Positions 29,409 through 37,739 of a stretch of 64,000 nucleotides of DNA are shown here, piece after piece. Each line of letters opens with the position of its first letter. Position 1 is the stretch's first letter. Made by a program: the position numbers and the translations under genes. Source of the DNA: DASSTY01 sp035760645 (GTDB lineage: Bacteria; Gemmatimonadota; Gemmatimonadetes; Gemmatimonadales; GWC2-71-9). The notes under the pieces were generated by a model. That model saw nothing but the letters and a program-made list of their open reading frames with translations. It was not told the DNA's origin and ran no database searches. The stretch covers positions 7,279-71,278 of the forward strand of contig DASTSO010000136.1 of assembly GCA_035760645.1 (NCBI GenBank), read 5' to 3'.

Positions 29409-30212
29409 TCATCGTGCAGCGCGCCACGCGAGCACGCGCCAGACGAGGGCGGCGAGCACCGCGAGGGCCGCGCCCCAGCGCACGAGGCGGTCCCCGGCCG
29501 TGTCGCGCGGCGGATCGAGCGGCGTGCGCGCGACGGCCCCGTGCCCGGCGGCGCCGAGGCCGCGCGTCTCGAGCGCCATCGCGCGGTCGTCCACCTCGGC
29601 GAGCGCGCCCAGCACCAGCGGCAGCACGACCGGCCCGAGCGCGCGGAGCCGCGCGAGCGGCGAGCCGCCGTAGCGCAGCCCCCGCGTGCGCTGCGCCTCG
29701 AGCACCAGCCCCGCGCGGTGGCGGAGCCGCGGCCCCGCCTGCAGCGTCGCGACGAGGAGATAGGGGAGGTGAAACGGCCAGCCGCGCGCGGCGGCCGCAT
29801 CGAGGAAGCGCGAGGGCCGGAAGGCGCGCAGCAGCCCGAGCGAGGCGGTGGCGATGGCGCCGAACCGGCCCGCCTGCGCGAGCGCGAGCGCGAGCCCCGC
29901 GGCCGAGAGCCGGAGCGGGCCCGCCGCGACGCGCGGTCCCTCGCCCAGCACGCCGTGCAGCAGGAAGAGGAAGAGCCAGAGCGGCAGGCAGACGAGGAGC
30001 GCCGTGCGCGCGGCGCCCCCGACGCCCGTCGCCCCGGCGAGCGCGAGCACCACGCCGTAGAGCGCGACCGGCCCCCAGGGGCCCGGGAGCAGGAAGGCGA
30101 GCAGGGCGACGGCGAGCGCGACGACGAACGGCGTGAACGGATGGGCGCGCAGGGCGAGCCCGACGGCCCCGGCGACGGGGGCGGTCGCGGCCGGCGCGCG
30201 CCGCGCGCTCAC
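29409..30212 (-). CDS. ECF transporter transmembrane protein, EcfT-like
   Basis: Membrane scaffold of the energy-coupling factor, 267 residues. Hydrophobic N-terminal helices (FTPFVVALAVALLAFLLPG, ALLVCLPLWLFLFLLHGVLG) are followed by a long cytoplasmic region with the ATPase-coupling helices, including LLVATLQAGPRLRHRAGLVLEAQRTRG in shorter parts (AQRTRGLRYGG) and MALETRGLG, equivalents of the Ala-Arg-Gly motifs. GTG 30212 overlaps the S-component stop (GTGA), so expression is coupled. The last helix (WGAALAVLAALVWRVLAW) ends the protein. Substrate specificity is set by the S component. Confidence 0.87.
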   Translation of the reverse strand: MSARRAPAATAPVAGAVGLALRAHPFTPFVVALAVALLAFLLPGPWGPVALYGVVLALAGATGVGGAARTALLVCLPLWLFLFLLHGVLGEGPRVAAGPLRLSAAGLALALAQAGRFGAIATASLGLLRAFRPSRFLDAAAARGWPFHLPYLLVATLQAGPRLRHRAGLVLEAQRTRGLRYGGSPLARLRALGPVVLPLVLGALAEVDDRAMALETRGLGAAGHGAVARTPLDPPRDTAGDRLVRWGAALAVLAALVWRVLAWRAAR

Positions 30213-30775
30213 CGGCCGATCGCCCGCAGCGCCCAGGGGAATCGGCCGAGCAGGCGGTTCGGGAGCGCGAGGAGCGTGAGGGCGACGAGCAGGAAGGCGA
30301 GCGCCTTGTCGAGCACGTCGGTGAGAAGGCTCGCGAGCACGACCGCCTGCGGCAGCGTGAAGCCGATCCCGCGCAGGAGCGTCGTGACGGCGGTGACGCC
30401 GGTGGCCGTGACGCCCTTGAAGAAGACGTAGTTGATGAGCGCCGAGGCGGCCCCGGCGAGCAGGCCGACGATCGCGCCCCAGCCCAGCGCGAGCGGCGCC
30501 GAGGCGAAGCCGCGCCGCCACGCGATGAGCGCGGCGCAGAGCGCGATGAGCACCTGGATCGGCGTGAAGGCGAGCCACATGTAGTTGCCGAGCCCGGCGA
30601 CCACCTGGCTCACGACCCCGGTGACGACGCCGGCCCACGGCCCGGCGAGGGCGGCGGCCAGCAGGGTGCCGATCGTGTCGAGGTAGACCGGCAGGCCCAG
30701 CGCCGCGACCAGCTGGCCGACGGCGAGGTTGAGCGCGACGGCCGTCGGGATCAGAACCAGGAGTCTCGGGGACAC
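30209..30775 (-). CDS. ECF transporter substrate-binding (S) component
   Basis: Membrane S component of about 188 residues with six hydrophobic segments. The opening (LNLAVGQLVAALGLPVYLDT followed by IGTLLAAALAGPWAGVVTG) is typical of ECF vitamin/precursor binders, and NYMWLAFTPIQVLIAL and SALINYVFFKG complete the core. Which vitamin is bound cannot be told. I choose GTG 30775 (VSPRLLVLIPTAVA) as start; a TTG at 30832 would add a basic tail coded by a short GCGAAGTG direct repeat. It heads the operon S, T, ATPase, ATPase, HEAT protein, all overlapping or within 11 bases. Confidence 0.85.
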   Translation of the reverse strand: MSPRLLVLIPTAVALNLAVGQLVAALGLPVYLDTIGTLLAAALAGPWAGVVTGVVSQVVAGLGNYMWLAFTPIQVLIALCAALIAWRRGFASAPLALGWGAIVGLLAGAASALINYVFFKGVTATGVTAVTTLLRGIGFTLPQAVVLASLLTDVLDKALAFLLVALTLLALPNRLLGRFPWALRAIGR

Positions 30776-30908
30776 GCGTGCTCGCGAAGTGGCGAAGTGG
30801 CGAAATCGGGTGGTCGGGGGATCGGCGTACAATCTAGGCGACGCTCCCGCGGCGGCCTAGTGCGTTCGACCTAGTGCGGCTCCCGCCGGGCAGGCGATAT
30901 TTGCCCCC

Positions 30909-32273
30909 ATGTGGATCCTGCCCTCTCCGTGCCGCGGCGCCGCCGTCGCGCTCGCCGCGCCGGCGGCGCTCCTCGCGCTCGGGCTCGCCGTCGCGCCGGC
31001 GGCCGACGCGCAGCGACCGAGTCCCCCGCCGCCGCGCCTGATCGACGACGTCCGCTATCTCGCCGACGACCGGCTCGCCGGCCGGCTCATCGGCTCGCCC
31101 GGGGCCGATTCGGCGGCCGCCTACCTGGCGCGACGCTTCGCCCAGGTGGGGCTGCAGGCCGCGTCGGGCGGCTGGTACCAGGAGTTCACCGTCTCCCGGC
31201 ACGCCGCGGCGGCCCGGAACGCGGGGGTCGTCGGCGCGGTGGGCCGCAACGTGATCGGCATCCTGCCGGGCCGCGATCCGGTGCTGCAGCACCAGACCGT
31301 GGTCATCGGGGCGCACTACGACCACCTCGGCCTCGGCGGCTACGGCGCGCTCGACGCGCCCGACAGCACCGGCCGCGTGCACAACGGCGCCGACGACAAC
31401 GCCTCGGGCACCGCCGCGCTCATCCACATCGCCGCGCAGCTCGCGCACGCGCCGCCGGCGCGCACCGTGGTCTTCATCGCCTTCAGCGGCGAAGAAGAGG
31501 GACTGCTGGGCTCGGCGGCATACGTGAAGGACCCGCCGTACCCGCTCGACCGCACCGTGGCGATGATCAACCTCGACATGGTCGGCCGGCTGCGGAACGA
31601 CCGGCTCATCGTCTACGGGACGGGCACGGCGACGGAGTTCCCCGCGCTCCTCGACTCGCTCAACTGGTATGCCGGCTTCGACCTCAAGGCGCAGGGCGAC
31701 GGGTACGGGCCGAGCGACCAGGCATCGTTCTACGCGGCGAAGCGGCCGGTGCTCTATCTCTTCACCGACCTGCACGAGGACTATCACCGCACGACCGACG
31801 ACGTCTCGAAGCTCAACGTCGACGGGCTCAAGCGCGTGGTGGACTTCACCGTGGGGCTCGCCAGCGCACTCGGCAACCGCCCCGGGCCACTCACGTTCGT
31901 CGAGGTGCCGGCCGACCCGCGCGCGCAGCCCTCGATGAGCGCCGCGGCCGTCGCCGCGGCGGGCCCGCACGGCCCCGGCGCCGCCCCGGGCGGGAGCGGC
32001 GGCTACGGCGCCTATCTCGGGACGATCCCCGACATGACCGACGCGCCGGGCGGCGTGCGGCTCACCGGCATTCGCGCCGGCAGCCCCGCCGAGCGCGCGG
32101 GGCTCCGGGCCAACGACATCATCACCCGGATCGGCGCGATGGAGACCCCCGACCTGCAGGCCATGACCGACGCCCTCCGGAGCCACCGGCCGGGCGACAC
32201 GGTCGATATCACCGTGCTGCGGGAGGGCGCGCCCACGACGGTGCGCGCCACCCTCGGCACCCGCGGAGGCTGA
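30909..32273 (+). CDS. Exported M28-family metallopeptidase with PDZ domain
   Basis: Exported zinc aminopeptidase-like protein of 454 residues. A signal peptide (VALAAPAALLALGLAVAPAADAQ) is followed by the M28 domain: VVIGAHYDHLG (zinc His, Asp), NGADDNASGTAALI (bridging Asp), FSGEEEGLLGS (catalytic Glu pair), MINLDMVGRL and DLHEDYHRTTDD (last zinc His). From about residue 365 a PDZ domain follows (GVRLTGIRAGSPAERAGL, NDIITRIGAM), probably for substrate or partner binding. TACAAT at 30828-30833 could be its -10 box. Divergent from the ECF operon; the GAF gene starts 7 bases after its stop. Confidence 0.92.
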   Translation: MWILPSPCRGAAVALAAPAALLALGLAVAPAADAQRPSPPPPRLIDDVRYLADDRLAGRLIGSPGADSAAAYLARRFAQVGLQAASGGWYQEFTVSRHAAAARNAGVVGAVGRNVIGILPGRDPVLQHQTVVIGAHYDHLGLGGYGALDAPDSTGRVHNGADDNASGTAALIHIAAQLAHAPPARTVVFIAFSGEEEGLLGSAAYVKDPPYPLDRTVAMINLDMVGRLRNDRLIVYGTGTATEFPALLDSLNWYAGFDLKAQGDGYGPSDQASFYAAKRPVLYLFTDLHEDYHRTTDDVSKLNVDGLKRVVDFTVGLASALGNRPGPLTFVEVPADPRAQPSMSAAAVAAAGPHGPGAAPGGSGGYGAYLGTIPDMTDAPGGVRLTGIRAGSPAERAGLRANDIITRIGAMETPDLQAMTDALRSHRPGDTVDITVLREGAPTTVRATLGTRGG

Positions 32274-32280
32274 GCCCACG

Positions 32281-32736
32281 ATGGCGATTCTCGACGGCGA
32301 CCGCATCGTCGCCGCCCTGCGCGGGGCGTTCACGCGCGACGCGGGGCGCCAGGCCCTGCTGCAGCTCGCCTGCGAGCGCATCCAGGCGGCCGGCGCCCCC
32401 TACACGAGCGTCTACGCCTACATGCTCCACGGCGACCAGCTCGAGCTCGAGGCCCACGCCGGCCGCGAGACCGAGCACACGCGCATCGCCGTCGGCCACG
32501 GCGTCTGCGGCACCGCCGTGGCGACGCGGACCGACCAGAACGTGGGCGACGTGCGCGCGATCGAGAACTACATCGCGTGCAACCTGTGGACGAAGTCGGA
32601 GCTCGTCGTCCTCATCCGCCGCGGCCCCCTCATCCTCGGCCAGCTCGACATCGACAGCGACGAGACCGACCCCTTCACGTCCGAGGAAGAGGCCGAGGTG
32701 CGCAAGGTGGCCGACGCGCTGGCGGTGCTGTTGTAG
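32281..32736 (+). CDS. GAF-domain protein similar to free methionine-R-sulfoxide reductase
   Basis: Single GAF domain of 151 residues. It shares several landmarks with the fRMsr (YebR) enzymes: GHGVCGTAVAT, ENYIACNLWTKSELVV and LGQLDIDSDETDPF, including both cysteines in CGTAV and IAC and the Asp-x-Asp. The segment between the second cysteine and SEL differs from the usual DAxSRSE, so activity is uncertain and it may be a plain ligand-binding GAF. It is packed between the M28 peptidase (7 bases) and the HDAC-family gene (0 bases), clearly one operon. Confidence 0.78.
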   Translation: MAILDGDRIVAALRGAFTRDAGRQALLQLACERIQAAGAPYTSVYAYMLHGDQLELEAHAGRETEHTRIAVGHGVCGTAVATRTDQNVGDVRAIENYIACNLWTKSELVVLIRRGPLILGQLDIDSDETDPFTSEEEAEVRKVADALAVLL

Positions 32737-33639
32737 GTGCTCCGCGCCTGGTCCTCCGCCCGCTGGTCGCTCGCGCTGCCGCCGGAGCACCGGTTTCCGA
32801 TCGAGAAGTACGCGCGGGTGCGCGACGGCGTGGTGGCGCGGGGGCTGCTGCCCCGCTCGGCGATCGAGGAGCCGGAGCGCATCGAGCGCTGGGCGCTGGC
32901 GCTGGTGCACACCGAGCGCTACATCGAGGGGCTCCTCGACGGCACGCTCGACGCGGTGGAGATGCGGCGGATCGGCTTCCCGTGGCAGCCCCAGCTCCCC
33001 GAGCGCTCGCGCCGCACGGCGCAGGCCACGGTGGAGGCGGCCCGTGACGCGCTCCGGGAGGGCGCGGGGATCAATCTCGCCGGCGGCACGCACCACGCCT
33101 TCGCCGACCACGGCGAGGGGTTCTGCTGCTTCAACGACGTCGCCCTCGCCACCCGGCTCCTGCAGCGCGAGGGGCTGGTGCGCCGGGTGGCGGTGGTGGA
33201 CCTCGACGTGCACCAGGGGAACGGCACGGCCTCGATCTTCGCCGGCGACCCGGACGTCTACACCTTCTCGATGCACGGCGCGAACAACTTTCCGTTCCAC
33301 AAGGAGCGGAGCCGCCGCGACGTCGAGCTGCCCGACCGCTGCGGCGACGCGGAATATCTCGCGCTTCTCGACCGGCACCTCGACGCGGTGCTGGACGAGG
33401 CCGCGCCCGAGCTCGTCTTCTACCTGGCCGGCGCCGATCCGTACGTCGAGGACCGCTTCGGCCGGCTGGGGATGTCGATCGAGGGTCTCCGCGCGCGCGA
33501 CCGTCGCGTGCTCACGCGCTGCCGCCGCCGCGGGCTCCCCGTCGTGCTCACGCTCGCCGGCGGCTACGCGCGCGACGTCGCCGACATCGTCACGATTCAC
33601 GCCAACACCGTCGAGGAGCTGCTCCGGAGCCATGGCTGA
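32737..33639 (+). CDS. Histone deacetylase-family deacetylase
   Basis: Zinc-dependent deacetylase of the class II HDAC/acetoin-utilisation/acetylpolyamine family, 300 residues. Conserved parts: GGTHHAFADHGEGFCCFNDV with the catalytic His pair, VVDLDVHQGNGTASIF (zinc Asp/His), the MHGANNFPFHKERS loop, and FYLAGADPYVEDRFGRLGMS with the third zinc Asp. It starts with GTG 32737 directly after the GAF stop. The next gene overlaps by 8 bases. Natural substrate unknown; bacterial members act on acetyl-lysine or acetylated small amines. Confidence 0.92.
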   Translation: MLRAWSSARWSLALPPEHRFPIEKYARVRDGVVARGLLPRSAIEEPERIERWALALVHTERYIEGLLDGTLDAVEMRRIGFPWQPQLPERSRRTAQATVEAARDALREGAGINLAGGTHHAFADHGEGFCCFNDVALATRLLQREGLVRRVAVVDLDVHQGNGTASIFAGDPDVYTFSMHGANNFPFHKERSRRDVELPDRCGDAEYLALLDRHLDAVLDEAAPELVFYLAGADPYVEDRFGRLGMSIEGLRARDRRVLTRCRRRGLPVVLTLAGGYARDVADIVTIHANTVEELLRSHG

Positions 33640-34495
33640 TCCCGCCGCCGACGCCCGCACCCTGACGCGCCACGTGCGCGACGTCGACCTCTTCGAGCGC
33701 CGCACGGGCGAGGGCCCCGCGGTCGTCGTGCTGCACGGCGGCCCCGGCGCGCACCACGACTACCTGCTGCCGGGCTTCGACGCGCTCGCCACCGCGGGCG
33801 GCGGGCGCACGCTCGTCTACTACGACCAGCGCGGCGGCGGCCGCTCGGCCGTGGCGCGCGACGTGCCGGTGGGGTGGCGCGAGCAGGTCGCCGACCTCGA
33901 GGCGCTGCGCGAGGCGTGGGGGCTCGAGCGGCTCACGCTCGCGGGCTACTCGTGGGGCGCGCTCCTCGCCATGCTCTACGCCATCGAGCATCCCGAGCGG
34001 GTCGAGCGACTCGCGCTCGTCTCGCCCGCGCCGGCGTGGCGCGAGGCCCGCCGGCGCTTCGAGGCGGAGTTCGCGCGGCGGAACCTCGACCCCGCGCTCC
34101 AGGCCGAGCGCCAGGCGCTCCGGGAGAGCGGGCTGCGCGAGGCGGACCCCGAGGCCTACCAGCGGCGCCTCTTCGAGCTGAGCGTCGTCCCCTACTTCCA
34201 CGACCCCGCGAACGTCCACGGCCTCACCGCCTTCCGCGTCACCGGCCGCACGCAGCAGGAGGTGTGGGAGAGCCTGGGCGACTACGACCTGCGGCCCGCG
34301 CTGCGCCGCCTCGGTGCGCGCGCCCTGCCCGCCGTGGTGCTGCACGGCGAGAGCGATCCGATCCCGCTCGACAGCGCGACCGCGGTGGCCGAGTGCCTCG
34401 GGGCCGACTTCCACCCGCTGGCGCGCTGCGGCCACGTGCCGCACGTCGAGGCGTTCGAGCGCTTCGCGGCGGTCACGCGCGCGTTCCTGGCCTGA
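33632..34495 (+). CDS. Alpha/beta hydrolase, proline iminopeptidase-like
   Basis: Serine hydrolase of 287 residues. The oxyanion region VVVLHGGPGAHHDYLLPG and YYDQRGGGRS, the nucleophile elbow GYSWGALLAML, the acid in VVLHGESDPIPLD and the histidine in CGHVPHVEAFERF are all present. The HGGPG motif and DQRGGGRS are typical of the proline iminopeptidase branch (S33), although esterases share them. The start ATG 33632 overlaps the deacetylase end by 8 bases. Together with the M28 peptidase in the same run a peptide-processing role is plausible. Confidence 0.88.
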   Translation: MADPAADARTLTRHVRDVDLFERRTGEGPAVVVLHGGPGAHHDYLLPGFDALATAGGGRTLVYYDQRGGGRSAVARDVPVGWREQVADLEALREAWGLERLTLAGYSWGALLAMLYAIEHPERVERLALVSPAPAWREARRRFEAEFARRNLDPALQAERQALRESGLREADPEAYQRRLFELSVVPYFHDPANVHGLTAFRVTGRTQQEVWESLGDYDLRPALRRLGARALPAVVLHGESDPIPLDSATAVAECLGADFHPLARCGHVPHVEAFERFAAVTRAFLA

Positions 34496-34530
34496 GGGCG
34501 CCGCCGCCGGTCCCCGCTTACCTTTCGGAC

Positions 34531-35232
34531 ATGCCCGCACGCCCCACTCCGTTCGAGCTCGCGCTCGCGCCGCTCGCCGCGGAGCGCTTCCCCGCGCTCC
34601 GCGAGGCGATCCTGCGCGGCGACGTCGACCCGCGCGACCGCGACGCCTTCCTCATGGTACCCGAGGCGGTGGCGCTGGTGCACGAGCTGCGTCCCGACGA
34701 GGCGGCGGGTGACGCGCTGGGCGAAGGCATCGACCAGCTCGCCGCGCTCGTGCAGCACGCCTATCTCTTCTGGGCCGCGGGCGCGCGCACGGTCTCGCTC
34801 GCCGAGGACGCGCTGGAGCGGCTCCTCGCGCCGGAGGGCGCGAAGACGGTGGCCCCCGCGACGTCGCCCGCCCCGCCCCCCGCCCCGCCCCCCGCCGCCT
34901 GGTACGCGCAGCTCCCCGAGCGGCGCGTCTGGGCCCAGCTCGCGCCCGAGGAGCCGCACGAGCCGCTCGACGGCGTCTTCGTGCACGAGACGGCGGACGG
35001 GCTGCGGGTCCTCGGCGTCTTCGGCCTCCTGCCCGGCCGGCCCGGCTTCACGGTGGCCGAAGCGGCGGGGCCGGCCCCGCGCACGCTGGCGCGCCTCGAC
35101 GGCACCGACCTCTTCGCCCCGGCGCTCCCGGGCGGCGCGGCCGCCGGGCTCCACTCGCTCGTGGGCGGCGAGGAGCTCCTCGAGCTCGGCTGGCGCACGC
35201 GCACCCTCGCGCGCCCGGAGGCGGGCGCATGA
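34531..35232 (+). CDS. Uncharacterised protein with proline-rich linker
   Basis: A 233-residue soluble protein. The N-terminal 110 residues are helical (FELALAPLAAERFPALREAI, AVALVHELRPDEAAGDALG); a Pro/Ala linker (SPAPPPAPPPAAWYA) leads to a strand-rich C-terminal half (DGVFVHETADGLRVLGVFGL). No catalytic or metal motif is evident and I do not recognise the family. Its stop overlaps the ATG of the PolX-like gene (ATGA), so the two are coupled; it lies 35 bases after the hydrolase. Same coding character as its neighbours. Confidence 0.75.
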   Translation: MPARPTPFELALAPLAAERFPALREAILRGDVDPRDRDAFLMVPEAVALVHELRPDEAAGDALGEGIDQLAALVQHAYLFWAAGARTVSLAEDALERLLAPEGAKTVAPATSPAPPPAPPPAAWYAQLPERRVWAQLAPEEPHEPLDGVFVHETADGLRVLGVFGLLPGRPGFTVAEAAGPAPRTLARLDGTDLFAPALPGGAAAGLHSLVGGEELLELGWRTRTLARPEAGA

Positions 35233-36998
35233 GCGACGGGCACGCGCACGAGCACGGCCTCGCCGACTACATGGACAAGAAGGCCGTCGCGCACGTGCTC
35301 GAGCAGATCGCGGCGCTCCTGGAGCTCAAGGGCGAGAACGCCTTCCGGCTCCGCGCCTTCCGCAGCGCGGCGCGCACGATCGCCAACCACCCCGCCGACC
35401 TGCGCGAGGCGCTCGCCGACGGCACGCTGGCGGCGACGAAGGGGATCGGCCCCGCCACGCTGCAGATCGTGCGCGAGCTGGTGGAGACCGGGCGCAGCTC
35501 GCTCCTCGAGGAGCTGCGCGAGCAGGTGCCGCCGGGCCTCATCGAGATGCTCGGCATCTCGGGGCTCGGCGTGGCCAAGATCCGGCAGATCCACGAGGTG
35601 CTCGGCATCGACTCGCTCGCCGAGCTCGAGGCGGCGGCCCGCGACGGGCGGCTCGCCCAGCTGCCGCGCTTCGGGCAGAAGACGAGCGCGAACATCCTCA
35701 AGAGCATCGGCTTCCTGCGCCAGGCGAGCGCGTACCGGCTCTACCATCACGCCGCCGAGGACGCCGAGAGCCTGCGGCGCGCGCTCGAGCGGCTGCCGGG
35801 CGTGGTCGAGACGGTCGTCGCGGGCGAGGTGCGCCGGCGCATGGAGGTGGTGAAGGAGCTCGTCCTCGTGCTCGTCGCCGAGACGGCGCCGGCCGAGCTC
35901 TTCGCGCTGCTCGCCGAGGCGCCGGGAGTGGAGGAGTTCTCGGGCCAGGACGAGCGGCGCGTCACGCTGCGCACGGCGGGCGGCACGACGGCGCAGATCG
36001 TCGTCACCACGCCGGTGAACGCCGGCGCCGTGCTCGTGCAGGCCACGGGGAGCGCGGCCCACCTCGAGCAGCTCGCACGCCAGGGCGCCGGGCGCGGCTT
36101 CACGCTTCACGGCGCCGCGCTCTGGCAGGGGAGCACCTTCGTCCCCACGCCCGACGAGACCCGGCTCTACGACGCGCTCGGCCTGCCGTGGATCCCGCCC
36201 GAGCTGCGCGAGGGCCGGGGCGAGATCGCGGCCGCCGCGGCCGGCGCGCTCCCCACGCTCGTCACGCGCGAGGACCTGCGCGGCTTCCTCCACTGCCACA
36301 CCGGCTACTCCGACGGCTCGAACACCGTCGAGGAGCTCGCGCTCGCCTGCCGCGCGGCGGGCTACGCGTACGTCGGCATCACCGACCACAGCCAGGCGGC
36401 GTTCTACGCCGGCGGGCTCTCGCCCGCGGACCTGGAGCGCCAGCTCGACGAGATCGACGCCGTCAACGAGCGGGTCGAGGGCATCCGCGTGCTCAAGGGC
36501 GTCGAGGCCGACATCCTGCAGGACGGCCGCATCGACTACGACGAGCGCCTCCTCGACCGGCTCGACTTCGTCATCGGCTCGATCCACAACCGCTTCCACA
36601 TGGACCGCGACCGCGACGCGATGACGGCGCGCATGCTCGCGGCGATGGACGACCCGCACCTGACGATCATCGGCCACCCGACGGGCCGGCTGCTCCTCTC
36701 GCGCGACGCCTACGCGCTCGACCTCGACGCGGTGATCGCGAAGGCCGCCGCGACCGGCGTCGCGCTCGAGATCAACGCCGACCCGCACCGACTCGACCTC
36801 GACTGGCGGGTGCTGCGCCAGGCGCGCGACGCGGGCGTCATGATCTCGATCGGCGCCGACGCGCACAGTCTCGCCGGCCTCCCCAACATGACGTTCGGCG
36901 TCGGCATCGCCCGCAAGGGCTGGCTCGGCCCCGCCGACATCCTCAACTGCCGCACGGCGGAGGAGTTCGTGGCGTACGCGAAGCGGAGGCGGGCGTGA
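35229..36998 (+). CDS. PolX-family protein with PHP domain; polymerase site degenerate
   Basis: A 589-residue relative of bacterial DNA polymerase X. N-terminal helix-hairpin-helix part (FRLRAFRSAARTI, ATKGIGPATLQIV, GLGVAKIRQIHEVLG), a nucleotidyltransferase palm, and from about residue 345 a PHP phosphoesterase domain (LHCHTGYSDGSN, VGITDHSQAAFY, GVEADILQDG, IGSIHNRF, GHPTGRLL, EINADPHRLD, SIGADAH), intact for metal-dependent 3'-5' exonuclease or AP-site activity. The palm aspartates are missing: the usual DIDIL-type pair reads KELVLVL (E210, V212) and the third Asp is Gln256. It is followed, overlapping, by endonuclease III, so a base-excision-repair setting is likely. Confidence 0.9.
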   Translation: MSDGHAHEHGLADYMDKKAVAHVLEQIAALLELKGENAFRLRAFRSAARTIANHPADLREALADGTLAATKGIGPATLQIVRELVETGRSSLLEELREQVPPGLIEMLGISGLGVAKIRQIHEVLGIDSLAELEAAARDGRLAQLPRFGQKTSANILKSIGFLRQASAYRLYHHAAEDAESLRRALERLPGVVETVVAGEVRRRMEVVKELVLVLVAETAPAELFALLAEAPGVEEFSGQDERRVTLRTAGGTTAQIVVTTPVNAGAVLVQATGSAAHLEQLARQGAGRGFTLHGAALWQGSTFVPTPDETRLYDALGLPWIPPELREGRGEIAAAAAGALPTLVTREDLRGFLHCHTGYSDGSNTVEELALACRAAGYAYVGITDHSQAAFYAGGLSPADLERQLDEIDAVNERVEGIRVLKGVEADILQDGRIDYDERLLDRLDFVIGSIHNRFHMDRDRDAMTARMLAAMDDPHLTIIGHPTGRLLLSRDAYALDLDAVIAKAAATGVALEINADPHRLDLDWRVLRQARDAGVMISIGADAHSLAGLPNMTFGVGIARKGWLGPADILNCRTAEEFVAYAKRRRA

Positions 36999-37681
36999 AG
37001 GGCGTGAAGGGCGGGACGGCGGGACGGCGGGCGGGCGGGAGGACGCGGAAGGCGAAACAGCCGCCCGTCGGCGAGCTCCTCGCCCGCCTCAAGGCCCGCT
37101 ACCCCGATGCGCATTGCGAGCTCGACCATCGCAACGCCTTCGAGCTCCTGTGCGCCACGATTCTCTCGGCGCAGTGCACCGATGCACGGGTGAACCTCGT
37201 GACGCCGGCGCTCTTCGCGCGCTATCCGACGGCCGGGGCGCTCGCGACGGCCGACCAGACGGAGCTCGAGGGGATCATCCGCTCGACCGGCTTCTTCCGG
37301 AACAAGGCGAAGAGCCTCATCGGGATGGCGCAGGCGCTCGTCGCGGACCACGGCGGCGAGGTGCCGCGTACGATGGCCGAGCTGCAGGTGCTCCCGGGCG
37401 TCGGCCGCAAGACGGCGAACGTGATCCTCGGCAACGTCTTCGGCCTGAACGAGGGGATCACGGTGGACACCCACGTCGGCCGCCTGAGCCGCCTCCTCGG
37501 CCTCACGCGCGAGGAGGATGCGGTCAAGGTGGAACAGGACCTCATGCGGCTGGTGCCGCGGGAGGAGTGGACGCTCGTCTCCCACCTCCTGATCTTCCAC
37601 GGCCGCCGGACCTGCATCGCCCGCCGGCCGCGGTGCGGCGAGTGCGTCCTTGCCGAACTCTGCCCGTCGGCGCAGCTTTGA
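36995..37681 (+). CDS. nth: Endonuclease III
   Basis: DNA glycosylase/AP lyase for oxidised pyrimidines, 228 residues. Helix-hairpin-helix with catalytic lysine (LPGVGRKTANVIL), catalytic Asp in VDTHVGRLS, and the iron-sulfur cluster Cys-x6-Cys-x2-Cys-x5-Cys (CIARRPRCGECVLAELC). GTG 36995 overlaps the PolX-like stop (GTGA). The first 20 or so residues (VKGVKGGTAGRRAGGRTRK) are coded by 8-bp repeat units and are unlike the family, whose fold starts near GELLARLKARYPDAH; the tail may be real but was made by the repeat. Pairing with the PolX/PHP gene points to base excision repair. Confidence 0.94.
   Translation: MKGVKGGTAGRRAGGRTRKAKQPPVGELLARLKARYPDAHCELDHRNAFELLCATILSAQCTDARVNLVTPALFARYPTAGALATADQTELEGIIRSTGFFRNKAKSLIGMAQALVADHGGEVPRTMAELQVLPGVGRKTANVILGNVFGLNEGITVDTHVGRLSRLLGLTREEDAVKVEQDLMRLVPREEWTLVSHLLIFHGRRTCIARRPRCGECVLAELCPSAQL
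37001..37043. repeat. Half repeat element (8-bp type) inside nth
   Basis: GGGCGTGAA twice, then GGGCGGGACGGCGGGACGGC and GGGCGGGCGGGAGG: only the left-arm type of the intergenic elements, with no hairpin core or right arm. It lies wholly within the 5' coding part of nth and stays in frame. Confidence 0.7.
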
Positions 37682-37739
37682 CCCCCGCCGGCCCCTAGCA
37701 CCGAGTACCCCCGACACCCTTCTTGCCCCGGAGCTCTCG

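Noticed and set aside
32737..33639. Histone deacetylase as a sign of archaeal or eukaryotic transfer
   Set aside because: The family is common in bacteria, and composition and packing match the neighbours.
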